Shown in pieces: positions 6,116-12,404 of a stretch of 12,404 nt of DNA; position 1 is the first letter of the stretch, and each line of letters starts with the position of its first letter. The DNA comes from Alphaproteobacteria bacterium (lineage in GTDB: Bacteria > Pseudomonadota > Alphaproteobacteria > Rhizobiales > Aestuariivirgaceae). Where the stretch lies: assembly GCA_020441605.1 (NCBI GenBank), contig JAGRLX010000013.1, forward strand, positions 1 through 12,404. Reading direction: 5' to 3'. The position numbers and the translations under genes are program-made. The notes below the pieces were generated by a model. That model made no database searches. It worked only from the letters and a program-made list of their open reading frames with translations, and had not been told where the DNA came from.

Positions 6116-6964
6116 TCATTCCGACAGATCCAGCTCTTCGTTGATTTCCGAAAGCGTTGCAATCCGCTGGCTGACGGCTTCGGCATTCTGACCCACAAAA
6201 GAAAGTGCCAACAGACGCAACATTGAAATCATCGTTGCATGGGTGGGTAGAACTCCATAGCTGGCGATATGGCACGGGAGCACAAAATCGGAAAACCGCT
6301 GTGCCTGCGCGGCATAAGCGTGGTCGGTGATCGTCACGATCCGCATTCGCGTGGTGCGCGCATGAGACAACAGCACCGGAAGAATGCGTGGCCTTGGCTC
6401 AAATGTCAGCAGGATCAGAACATCACGCGGACCAGTCATGGCGAGTTCGGACGCCCAGTCCTGTCCCGTGCCCTCGATCTGATGGACTCCATGTCGCAAT
6501 CGCGTGAAAAGGCTGTTGCCAAGACGGGCAATCCCGTATTCGTCCCCGAACCCCAGAAACCAGATCCTCGGCGCCTGTTCCAGCACGGCCGCGATTTCCG
6601 GAAGCAGATCAGAGCGCATTTCCTCGAAGGTGCGGATGAGGTTGCGCTGCTCCAACTCCAGATGCTCTGAAAGCGTACGGCCCAGTGACGCCGCTTCTGG
6701 AGTCGAGTCGAATCGCGCGTAGGGCTCCCGCCGATTTCGTTCTTCCCGGGCCTGAAGCCGTACCTCCTCGAAATCTGTATAACCCAAACTGCGGAAAAAC
6801 CGGGCAGTCGTCGCCTTGGACACCTCGGCAAGCGAAGCCAGCTCGGTGGCCGTATGCGTTTCCACAAGTCCTTGATTATCCATGAGAACGTTCGCGATTT
6901 TCTTCTCGCTCGACGTCAGACGCGCGAATTTTTCCTGAATGCGGAGGATCAGTCTAGAGGCCAT
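6116..6964 (-). CDS. RpiR/MurR-family transcriptional regulator (HTH plus SIS domain)
   Basis: 282 residues, the normal size for the family. Residues 1-77 are the RpiR helix-turn-helix domain: KKIANVLMDN (21-30), then TATELASLAEVSKATTARFF (38-57) as the DNA-contacting helices. Residues about 133-258 are a SIS fold (IWFLGFGDEYGIARLGNSLF, DVLILLTFEPRP, RIVTITD), normally a phosphosugar-binding module. Family members can repress or activate in response to a metabolite. The gene heads the minus-strand group and faces the transporter operon across a 75 bp gap with a TGAAAC-type palindrome, so it most likely controls that operon and itself. Its RBS is weak (AAGAGAA about 12 bp upstream). The ligand is unknown; proximity suggests an intermediate of the transported compound rather than a sugar, but this is inference. 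Confidence 0.93.
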   Translation of the reverse strand: MASRLILRIQEKFARLTSSEKKIANVLMDNQGLVETHTATELASLAEVSKATTARFFRSLGYTDFEEVRLQAREERNRREPYARFDSTPEAASLGRTLSEHLELEQRNLIRTFEEMRSDLLPEIAAVLEQAPRIWFLGFGDEYGIARLGNSLFTRLRHGVHQIEGTGQDWASELAMTGPRDVLILLTFEPRPRILPVLLSHARTTRMRIVTITDHAYAAQAQRFSDFVLPCHIASYGVLPTHATMISMLRLLALSFVGQNAEAVSQRIATLSEINEELDLSE

Positions 6965-6980
6965 CTTTATGCAATTTCTC

Positions 6981-7024
6981 TTGACGTATGAAACTCATGT
7001 TTCATCATTGTGAAACATTGAAAC
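6981..7024. promoter_or_regulatory. Divergent promoter region with TGAAAC palindrome, probable RpiR operator
   Basis: ATGAAAC (6988-6994) and GTTTCAT (6999-7005) form a perfect 7 bp inverted repeat with a 4 bp spacer. Two more TGAAAC copies follow at 7011-7016 and 7019-7024, the first also pairing with the GTTTCA at 6999-7004. A plus-strand -35-like TTGACG lies at 6981-6986, with CATCAT (7003-7008) as a poor -10 at 16 bp. The palindrome would therefore sit in the spacer of the operon promoter. Palindromic TGAAA/TTTCA sites are typical of RpiR-family regulators. There is no room for a TPP riboswitch and no THI-box sequence is seen. Confidence 0.6.
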
Positions 7025-7039
7025 AGCGAAAGCGACAAG

Positions 7040-7777
7040 ATGACTTCCTCCAAACTGATCCGCGAAAGAATATGGACGAGGCTACAGGACGTGGCGCGGC
7101 CAGACACCCGCTTTCACATGAATTTCGCCGAAGTCATACCCGATTTTGACGGCTCGGAACAAGCAACCAGCCACCTTGTCGAAGACCCGGCTTACCAGGC
7201 CAGCAGCTTCGCGTTCATCACACCAGATAATTGCCTAAACGACCTGCGCCGCCGCATGATCGAAGCTGGAAAGCCTTTTGTGATGTCGACTTACGGAATC
7301 TATCGGGGGTTCCTCTACCTCGACCCGGCAAAGGTGCCGAGCGGTGCCGAGCGCTATGCCTCCTGGCTGGATGGAATGGAGTATTTCGGCGAACCGATCA
7401 CACTCGAAGGCATTTCGAAGATTGGCAAATTCGACTACCTTGTGACCGGTGCCTCCGCGGTCTCCGTAAATGGAGTACGTTTCGGTAAGGGACACGGTTT
7501 CTTCGATCTGGAATGGGGAATGTTCACCGACCTCGGTTTCGTCGATGAAAGCACGGCGGTCCATGCCCTTGTCCATGATGTCCAGCTTGTCGAGGACGAA
7601 CTTCAACCCTCTGAGACGGACATCCTCGTCGACAAAATCTTTACTCCCGGCGGCACCCATGTGGTTGAGCGCCGCGCCAAACGCCCCAGTGGCGTGAAGT
7701 GGCCCCTTCTCGACCCCAAACAAATCGCCGCAACTCCGCCCCTGCAAGAGCTTCAGCGCCTTCAGGGACTCGCCTAA
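7040..7777 (+). CDS. 5-formyltetrahydrofolate cyclo-ligase-like protein, COG0212 paralogue type
   Basis: 245 residues with the 5-FCL fold signature. It has IPDFDGSEQAT (33-43), where family members read RIPNFxGAxxAA, then VMSTYGIYRGFLYLD (81-95), and the phosphate-binding loop GKGHGFFDLE (149-158). True 5-FCL enzymes have GxGxGYYDR there and a basic KxxxR N-terminus. The D-L-E ending and missing basic start point to the COG0212 paralogues, which are often misannotated as 5-FCL. As I recall published work on that family, its members lacked 5-FCL activity, and their genes often cluster with thiamin metabolism or transport genes. First gene of the plus-strand operon, 29 bp before a ThiY-like binding protein, which fits that pattern. 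The exact reaction is unknown; an ATP-dependent step on a pyrimidine or related molecule is a guess. Confidence 0.8.
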   Translation: MTSSKLIRERIWTRLQDVARPDTRFHMNFAEVIPDFDGSEQATSHLVEDPAYQASSFAFITPDNCLNDLRRRMIEAGKPFVMSTYGIYRGFLYLDPAKVPSGAERYASWLDGMEYFGEPITLEGISKIGKFDYLVTGASAVSVNGVRFGKGHGFFDLEWGMFTDLGFVDESTAVHALVHDVQLVEDELQPSETDILVDKIFTPGGTHVVERRAKRPSGVKWPLLDPKQIAATPPLQELQRLQGLA

Positions 7778-7785
7778 TCCACATC

Positions 7786-7803
7786 AAACTCCAAGGAGAG
7801 TTT
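7786..7803 (+). promoter_or_regulatory. Small hairpin presenting the binding-protein Shine-Dalgarno
   Basis: AAACTC (7786-7791) pairs perfectly with GAGTTT (7798-7803), leaving CAAGGA in the loop. The Shine-Dalgarno AAGGAG (7793-7798) is therefore mostly in the loop, 8 bp before the ATG at 7807. It could tune translation or mark an mRNA processing point that lets the binding protein be made in excess. A 6 bp stem can also arise by chance. Confidence 0.3.
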
Positions 7804-7806
7804 CAC

Positions 7807-8781
7807 ATGTACGACAAGATCAATCGTCGCCATTTTCTGGGCGCAGCCGCCGCCGGTTTCGCCGCCACTTCGCTCCCCCTTCGCGCCTACGCCAAAACCA
7901 GCGCGCTGACCATGCAAGCCGCCTGGATCAACGATGCCGAATTTACCGGCTATTTCCTCGGTCTGGATCAGGGATACTACACCGATGCAGGGCTTGACCT
8001 GACTTACCTGTCGGGCGGCCCAGACGTGATCCCAGAAAGCACAATCATCGCCGGGCGCGCCGATCTGGCCCTGACCACGCCGGATACTACCATCAAGGCC
8101 ATCGCCGAACAGGGCGCGCCGTTCAAGATCATCGGCGCCCAATACCAGAAGAACCCAATCGGAATTGTCTCGCTTGCGAAGAACCCGATCAACGAACCGA
8201 AGGACCTGATCGGCAAAACGCTGGCCGTCCCGCCGGTCAACGTGATCTCCGTCCAAGCCATGCTTAAGATGAACGACATCGATCCGGCGCAGGTCAACAT
8301 CGTGCCCTACGCTTATGATCCGACCCCGCTGATTAAGGGCGAGATCGACGCCAGCCTCGATTTCACCACTAACGTCCCCTTCACAATCAGCCAGGCGGGT
8401 GAGGAAGCGACGTCGTTCCTGCTCTACGATTTCGGTTACACGATCTACAACGACACCGTCGTTGTGACAGAGTCGGTCCTGTCCGAGAAGCGAGATCAGC
8501 TTAGGGCGTGGCTTGCCGCCTCTCGCAAGGGCTGGGAGGAAAACCTTGCCGACACCGCTATCTGGCCGCCCAAATTTGCAGACACCTGGTTCAAGGGCAC
8601 CGGCCGCTCTATCGAGAACGAGCTTTACTTCAACGCTGCCCAGAAACCCTTGATCGAAAGTCACGAAGGCATTTTCTCTCTCACCGGAGACAGCATCGAG
8701 AAGTGCCTGAGCGCGTTAGGCAAGGTCGGCATCACCGGCAGCCACGACATGTTCGACACATCGCTGCTCGCAGAGATCTGA
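7807..8781 (+). CDS. Tat-exported NMT1/THI5-like ABC transporter substrate-binding protein
   Basis: 324 residues from ATG 7807, chosen for its AAGGAG 8 bp upstream; the longer frame from 7699 lies inside the previous gene. The N-terminus INRRHFLGAAAAGFAATSLP has the twin-arginine motif R7-R8-x-F-L, a hydrophobic stretch, and a likely cleavage site after AYA (27-29). The mature part opens with a strand (LTMQAAWINDAEFTGYFLGL) and DQGYYTDAGLDL, the pattern of NitT/TauT/ThiY-type binding proteins (NMT1/THI5-like domain, about 32-250), and continues with LAVPPVN near 177. It lacks the CCCFC motif of the THI5 enzymes, so it is a binding protein. In the periplasm it should hand a small, probably heterocyclic ligand to the permease. 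Export by Tat suggests folding, perhaps with ligand, before transport. Its stop overlaps the ATPase start (TGATG). Confidence 0.9.
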   Translation: MYDKINRRHFLGAAAAGFAATSLPLRAYAKTSALTMQAAWINDAEFTGYFLGLDQGYYTDAGLDLTYLSGGPDVIPESTIIAGRADLALTTPDTTIKAIAEQGAPFKIIGAQYQKNPIGIVSLAKNPINEPKDLIGKTLAVPPVNVISVQAMLKMNDIDPAQVNIVPYAYDPTPLIKGEIDASLDFTTNVPFTISQAGEEATSFLLYDFGYTIYNDTVVVTESVLSEKRDQLRAWLAASRKGWEENLADTAIWPPKFADTWFKGTGRSIENELYFNAAQKPLIESHEGIFSLTGDSIEKCLSALGKVGITGSHDMFDTSLLAEI

Positions 8782-9551
8782 TGTTAGAGCCCGATGGTAT
8801 TACCCTGACCGGTGTCAGCAAGACCTTCACGGGTCGTGGCAAGGTTGTTGAGGCGTTGCGCGATGTCTCGCTCAATTGCCCGGTCGGGTCGTTCACATCG
8901 ATCATCGGGCCTTCCGGCTGCGGCAAGTCCACGGTCATGCGCATCGCGCTCGGACTGGAAACTGCCAATGCGGGCAAGGTTCTGGTAGGCGGCGAACCTC
9001 CCCTTCAGGCCGCTCGGGACGGCGTGACAGGTGTAGCATTTCAGGACGCCGCGCTCCTGCCCTGGCGCAGCGTTCGGCGCAACGTCGGTGTCCCGCTTGA
9101 AGTGCTCGGCCGCAGCCTCTCAGCCGAAGCTGACCAGATCCAGAAGATGATCGAGCTTGTGGGTCTAAAAGGCTATGAAAGTTCTCTTCCGGGAGAATTG
9201 TCCGGCGGTATGCGCCAGCGCGTCGCCATCGCCCGTGCGCTTGTCACGCATCCCAAAGTGCTTTTCATGGACGAGCCCTTCGGCGCGCTCGACCAGATTC
9301 TCAGACGGCAGATGAACGTCGAGCTGCAACGCATCTGGTCCGAAACCGGCTCAACCGCGCTCCTGGTGACCCATGGCATAGACGAGGCTGTCTTCCTGTC
9401 AGACCGCGTTGTGGTTATGCACGCCGCGCCCGGGCGCATCGTCAACGTGATCGACGTGCCCTTCGAGCGTCCGCGCAAGCCTCCTTTGTTCTCGGACCCG
9501 GCGTTTCACAATGTCTGCGATGACATCGCAAAGGTGCTCCATGGCGGATAG
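8781..9551 (+). CDS. ABC transporter ATP-binding protein (NitT/TauT/ThiZ type)
   Basis: 256 residues from ATG 8781; an upstream in-frame extension to 8508 lies within the binding-protein gene and is not likely used. All nucleotide-binding motifs are present: Walker A GPSGCGKST (43-51), Q-loop Gln88 in FQDAALLPW, signature LSGGMRQR (140-147), Walker B VLFMDEP (160-166), D-loop GALDQ, and switch His198 in VTHGIDEA. The tail (MHAAPGRIVNVIDVPFERPR) is typical of the nitrate/taurine/thiamin-pyrimidine importer group. A homodimer of this protein would drive import through the fused permease. It is coupled to the binding-protein gene by TGATG and overlaps the permease gene by 11 bp, so expression should be stoichiometric. 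Confidence 0.96.
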   Translation: MLEPDGITLTGVSKTFTGRGKVVEALRDVSLNCPVGSFTSIIGPSGCGKSTVMRIALGLETANAGKVLVGGEPPLQAARDGVTGVAFQDAALLPWRSVRRNVGVPLEVLGRSLSAEADQIQKMIELVGLKGYESSLPGELSGGMRQRVAIARALVTHPKVLFMDEPFGALDQILRRQMNVELQRIWSETGSTALLVTHGIDEAVFLSDRVVVMHAAPGRIVNVIDVPFERPRKPPLFSDPAFHNVCDDIAKVLHGG

Positions 9552-11112
9552 CAGGCTCAAGCACCATGCCGGTCTGCGCAACGCGATCATCCTACTTCTG
9601 ATTTGGGAAGTCGTCGGTCAGTTCGGACTACTCGCCAGTGGCGCGCTTCCGCCTCCAAGCGCCATTCTCATACGTCTCTGGCAGGATCGTGCCGATTACC
9701 CCAACCACATCGCGGCAACGCTTTATGCCTCGGTCGCAGGATTTGTGATCGGCAACGCGGTTGCCATTGCCGCCGGCGTCGTCTTCGCCCTCTCCCCAGT
9801 TGCGCTGCGCGTCTCCCGTGGCATCAACATCGCCGCCTTCGCCTTGCCCCCCATCGCCATCGCCCCGATCCTCGCCCTCACGATGTCGGGCATGGCGCCC
9901 AAGATAACGCTGGCCGCGCTTGGGGTCTATTTCGTGACGATGACAGCTACCGTCATCGGGATTTCCCAGGCGGACAGCCGCGCTGAAGACGTGATCCGCG
10001 CTTACGGCGGTTCGCGCTGGAAGGTTATGAAATACGTGCAGTTCCGCGGCGCCATGCCATCGATCCTTGCCGGCCTCCGGATTGCGGCTCCAAATGCCGT
10101 GCTGGGCGCAATCCTGGCCGAGTTCGGCAGCGGTGGTCGCTGGGGGCTCGGGACCTACCTGCTCGGCTCCCTTGGCCGGGCCGAGCCGGACCGCCTGTGG
10201 GGCATCGGCTTTGTCGCGACACTGATCGCTGGACTCAGCTATGTCGCATTCGCCGTCCTCTCGCGCCGCCTCATCGGCGCCACCAAGGCGGTCACGCTCA
10301 ACACCGCCGTGCCGACCGGCTCCGCCCGCGCCGGACACCCTGCCGAGCGCGCCGTCATCGCGCTCTCGACCGTTGCGCTGCCCTTCGCCCTGTGGTGGGC
10401 CTTTATCAAGCTCAGTGGTGCGCCGTCGATGATCGCCAAGACACCTGCGGATGTGTTCCACTATCTCTTCATCAGTAAAACGGCTCCAATTGCGCAGGCC
10501 AAACTCATCGCCGCGCTTGGTGAAACGCTTCCCATAACCTTCATAGGTATGGCCACGGGGCTCGGCTTCGCCTTCCTGCTTGCGATCATGTCCAAGCTCT
10601 TCCCCCGCGCGATAGACGCCTTCATGCCTGTCGCTCTGATCACCCAGACCATGCCGCTCGTCGCGCTGACGCCGCTTCTTGTCCTAATCCTAGGGCGTGG
10701 CACGTCGCTGACCCTCTGGATCACCATTTCCGTCACCTTCTTTCCGGCCTTCGTCACCCTCGCCCAAGGAATAGCGATGGTGCCCCGCAGCGTCGAGGAA
10801 ATGCCGCGCGCCTACGGCGCCAATCGTTGGACTGAGATGCGGATGGTCACCATCCCCGCTTCGCTCCCCTATCTCTTCGCGGCGACGCGGCTGACCGTAC
10901 CGCGCGCGCTGCTGGGTGTGATGATCGCGGAATGGCTGGCCACTGGACGCGGCATTGGGAACTTGTTGAATCAGTCCAGGGGATATCTCGACTATGGAAT
11001 GATCTGGTCCTTGGCGGCTGTGTCCGTGATCCTGTCGGTTGTGTTCTACCAGATCGTGGTGGTTACCGAGCGACGGGTGCTTGGGCGGCTGGGCATGTCA
11101 ACTGCGGAGTGA
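9541..11112 (+). CDS. Double-length ABC permease with two fused membrane domains
   Basis: 523 residues from ATG 9541 (AAAGGTG 5 bp upstream), about twice the usual 250-270 of this permease family. Two BPD_transp_1-like halves are visible. Half one (about 12-245) has the EAA-type coupling loop [20 protein letters not shown] (149-168). Half two (about 270-512) has [20 protein letters not shown] (419-438). Each loop is followed by a LRIA/TRLT helix and a G-rich exit segment ([27 protein letters not shown]). About 5-6 membrane helices per half are expected. The linker (about 246-270) is short and polar. Fusion means one chain gives both halves of the channel, so the transporter is likely binding protein + fused permease + two ATPases. 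The halves differ clearly, so the pore may be asymmetric. Two bases separate it from the amidohydrolase gene. Confidence 0.94.
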   Translation: MADSRLKHHAGLRNAIILLLIWEVVGQFGLLASGALPPPSAILIRLWQDRADYPNHIAATLYASVAGFVIGNAVAIAAGVVFALSPVALRVSRGINIAAFALPPIAIAPILALTMSGMAPKITLAALGVYFVTMTATVIGISQADSRAEDVIRAYGGSRWKVMKYVQFRGAMPSILAGLRIAAPNAVLGAILAEFGSGGRWGLGTYLLGSLGRAEPDRLWGIGFVATLIAGLSYVAFAVLSRRLIGATKAVTLNTAVPTGSARAGHPAERAVIALSTVALPFALWWAFIKLSGAPSMIAKTPADVFHYLFISKTAPIAQAKLIAALGETLPITFIGMATGLGFAFLLAIMSKLFPRAIDAFMPVALITQTMPLVALTPLLVLILGRGTSLTLWITISVTFFPAFVTLAQGIAMVPRSVEEMPRAYGANRWTEMRMVTIPASLPYLFAATRLTVPRALLGVMIAEWLATGRGIGNLLNQSRGYLDYGMIWSLAAVSVILSVVFYQIVVVTERRVLGRLGMSTAE

Positions 11113-11114
11113 AC

Positions 11115-12404
11115 ATGACATCTCTCGAGAAACGAATTGCACAAGGCCGCGGCGACGCGCCCGCTGATCTGGTTCTGCGTGGCGGGCGTATCTTCGATAT
11201 CGTGACCGGGGCAATGATCGAGGGCGATGTTGCGATCGGCGGCGAGACGATAGTTGGAATTGCCGCAGCCTATGAAGGGCAACGGACGATCGATGTTTCG
11301 GGTCTGACACTTGTCCCCGGTTTCATCGACACACATCTGCATATCGAAAGCTCTCTCGTTACCCCGTTCGAGTTCGATCGCTGTGTCACACCCCGCGGGG
11401 TCACCACGGCCATCTGCGACCCCCATGAAATCGCGAATGTCATCGGGCTACCAGGAATTCGCTGGTTCCAGACCGCATCCGAACACACGCTGATGGATCT
11501 ACGCGTGCAGATCTCATCCTGCGTACCCTCAACCCACATGGAAACCGCCGGCGCCCGGCTCGACGCCAAAGACCTGGCGCAGGTCATGGGCCATCCATCC
11601 GGCATCGGGCTGGCGGAATTCATGAACTATCCCGGCGTGATCCACCGTGATCCGGGTGCACTAACCAAGCTCGCGCTCTTCGAAGGTGGTCATATCGACG
11701 GGCATTGCCCGCTACTTTCGGGGCGCGATCTGAACGCCTATATTACGGCAGGCATCCGGACCGAGCATGAGGCGACCACCGCCGAAGAAGCCCTTGAGAA
11801 ACTTCAGAAGGGAATGCGGGTTCTGATCCGCGAAGGCTCGGTCTCGAAAGATCTCGAAGCGCTGGCCCCGATCCTGACCGAGGCCACCTCACCCTACCTC
11901 TGCCTCTGCACCGATGACCGCAATCCGCTGGATATCGCGGAACAAGGCCATCTCGACTACATGATCCGCCGGCTGATCGAACGTGGTGCAACGCCGCTTG
12001 CCGCCTATCGTGCAGCCTCGCTCTCGGCAGCTGAGGCATTCGGGCTTAAAGACCGCGGCCAGATCGCGCCCGGCAAACGGGCCGATATCGTCGCTTTGGG
12101 AAGTCTCGAGGCCTGCGATGCACGTCTTGTGCTGTGTGGCGGGCGCGTCGCGGACGATGAGGCCTTTTCAAGACGCACGGCAATGCCTGAGATCGGTCGC
12201 CAATCTGTCAGGGCGCCCATGGCGTCGGCCAGTAATTTCCGGACCCTTGGGAACCGTACCCAGACAGACGTGATCGGCATTGTTGAAGGCAAGATCATCA
12301 CCGAACATTTGCATGAGGAAATCGCCATCAAGGATGGAGACAAGCGGCCAGACCCAACCCGTGACCTGGTGCGCATTTCGGTGGTCGAGCGCCACGGCAA
12401 GAAC
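11115..12404 (+). CDS. ade: Adenine deaminase-type amidohydrolase, 3' end beyond the window
   Basis: 430 residues are visible and the frame is still open at the window end; full Ade proteins are about 570-600. ATG 11115 has GGAG 5 bp upstream and follows the permease stop by 2 bp. Metal-binding and family motifs: [12 protein letters not shown] (69-80, H74 and H76), [10 protein letters not shown] (102-111), [13 protein letters not shown] (135-147), [10 protein letters not shown] (165-174), [12 protein letters not shown] (192-203), TEHEAT (216-221) and CTDDRNP (265-271). This order is the adenine deaminase pattern (adenine to hypoxanthine plus ammonia, metal-dependent, cytoplasmic). The insert GVIHRDPGA is typical. 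Paralogues with other amino-heterocycle substrates are possible, and its place after a ThiY-like transporter makes an aminopyrimidine or N-substituted adenine an alternative. Last visible gene of the operon. Confidence 0.92.
   Translation, partial: MTSLEKRIAQGRGDAPADLVLRGGRIFDIVTGAMIEGDVAIGGETIVGIAAAYEGQRTIDVSGLTLVPGFIDTHLHIESSLVTPFEFDRCVTPRGVTTAICDPHEIANVIGLPGIRWFQTASEHTLMDLRVQISSCVPSTHMETAGARLDAKDLAQVMGHPSGIGLAEFMNYPGVIHRDPGALTKLALFEGGHIDGHCPLLSGRDLNAYITAGIRTEHEATTAEEALEKLQKGMRVLIREGSVSKDLEALAPILTEATSPYLCLCTDDRNPLDIAEQGHLDYMIRRLIERGATPLAAYRAASLSAAEAFGLKDRGQIAPGKRADIVALGSLEACDARLVLCGGRVADDEAFSRRTAMPEIGRQSVRAPMASASNFRTLGNRTQTDVIGIVEGKIITEHLHEEIAIKDGDKRPDPTRDLVRISVVERHGKN

Noticed and set aside
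6965..7039. TPP riboswitch before the COG0212 gene
   Set aside because: The 75 bp gap is too short and shows no THI-box sequences.
7774..8664. Minus-strand open frame (296 codons) over the binding-protein gene
   Set aside because: Shadow frame antisense to a protein with a Tat signal and a clear family pattern.
9628..10461. Minus-strand open frame (277 codons) over the permease
   Set aside because: Low-complexity charged sequence antisense to membrane helices; a typical shadow.
1..12404. CRISPR array, rRNA or tRNA genes
   Set aside because: No regularly spaced repeats, no cloverleaf-like segments with a T-loop and no rRNA-like stretches were seen on reading.

Overview
The window looks like chromosome or large-replicon DNA from a GC-rich alphaproteobacterium, most likely of the Rhodobacterales/Rhizobiales type. 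This rests on strong G/C codon bias, tight operons with 1-11 bp overlaps, an RpiR regulator, a Tat-exported NitT/TauT/ThiY-type binding protein, and an sRNA-like element with C-rich loops. The genus cannot be fixed from sequence alone.

Left part (1-2857), accessory in character: a Fic-domain protein with an N-terminal winged helix but a changed Fic motif (Q and V in place of the usual H and G); a 415 bp gap with three consecutive perfect hairpins that read best as a minus-strand small RNA ending in its own terminator; a minus-strand ccdAB toxin-antitoxin pair with a 36 bp near-palindromic operator over its promoter; then about 420 bp of apparently decayed or non-coding DNA.

Middle part (2858-6964), all on the minus strand and read in this order: an RpiR-family regulator, a short carboxyltransferase C-terminal piece (apparently a 5'-truncated remnant), a stand-alone biotin carboxylase, and an AMP-forming acyl-CoA ligase. 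The genes abut or overlap (0 bp, 7 bp, -4 bp) and look co-transcribed. The acyl-CoA carboxylase is incomplete here, with no biotin carrier and no full carboxyltransferase.

Right part (7040-12404), plus strand and divergent from the regulator: a 5-formyltetrahydrofolate cyclo-ligase-like protein of the COG0212 paralogue type, a Tat-exported NMT1/THI5-like binding protein, an ABC ATPase, a double-length permease with two fused membrane domains, and an adenine-deaminase-type amidohydrolase cut by the window end. The 75 bp between the divergent start codons carries an ATGAAAC-N4-GTTTCAT palindrome plus two more TGAAAC copies, which probably form the RpiR operator.

My main hypothesis is that the right operon imports and processes an aminopyrimidine or purine-like compound, perhaps a thiamin-derived pyrimidine. 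The COG0212 protein and deaminase-like enzyme would act on the imported substrate, and RpiR would sense a metabolite rather than a TPP riboswitch sensing thiamin.
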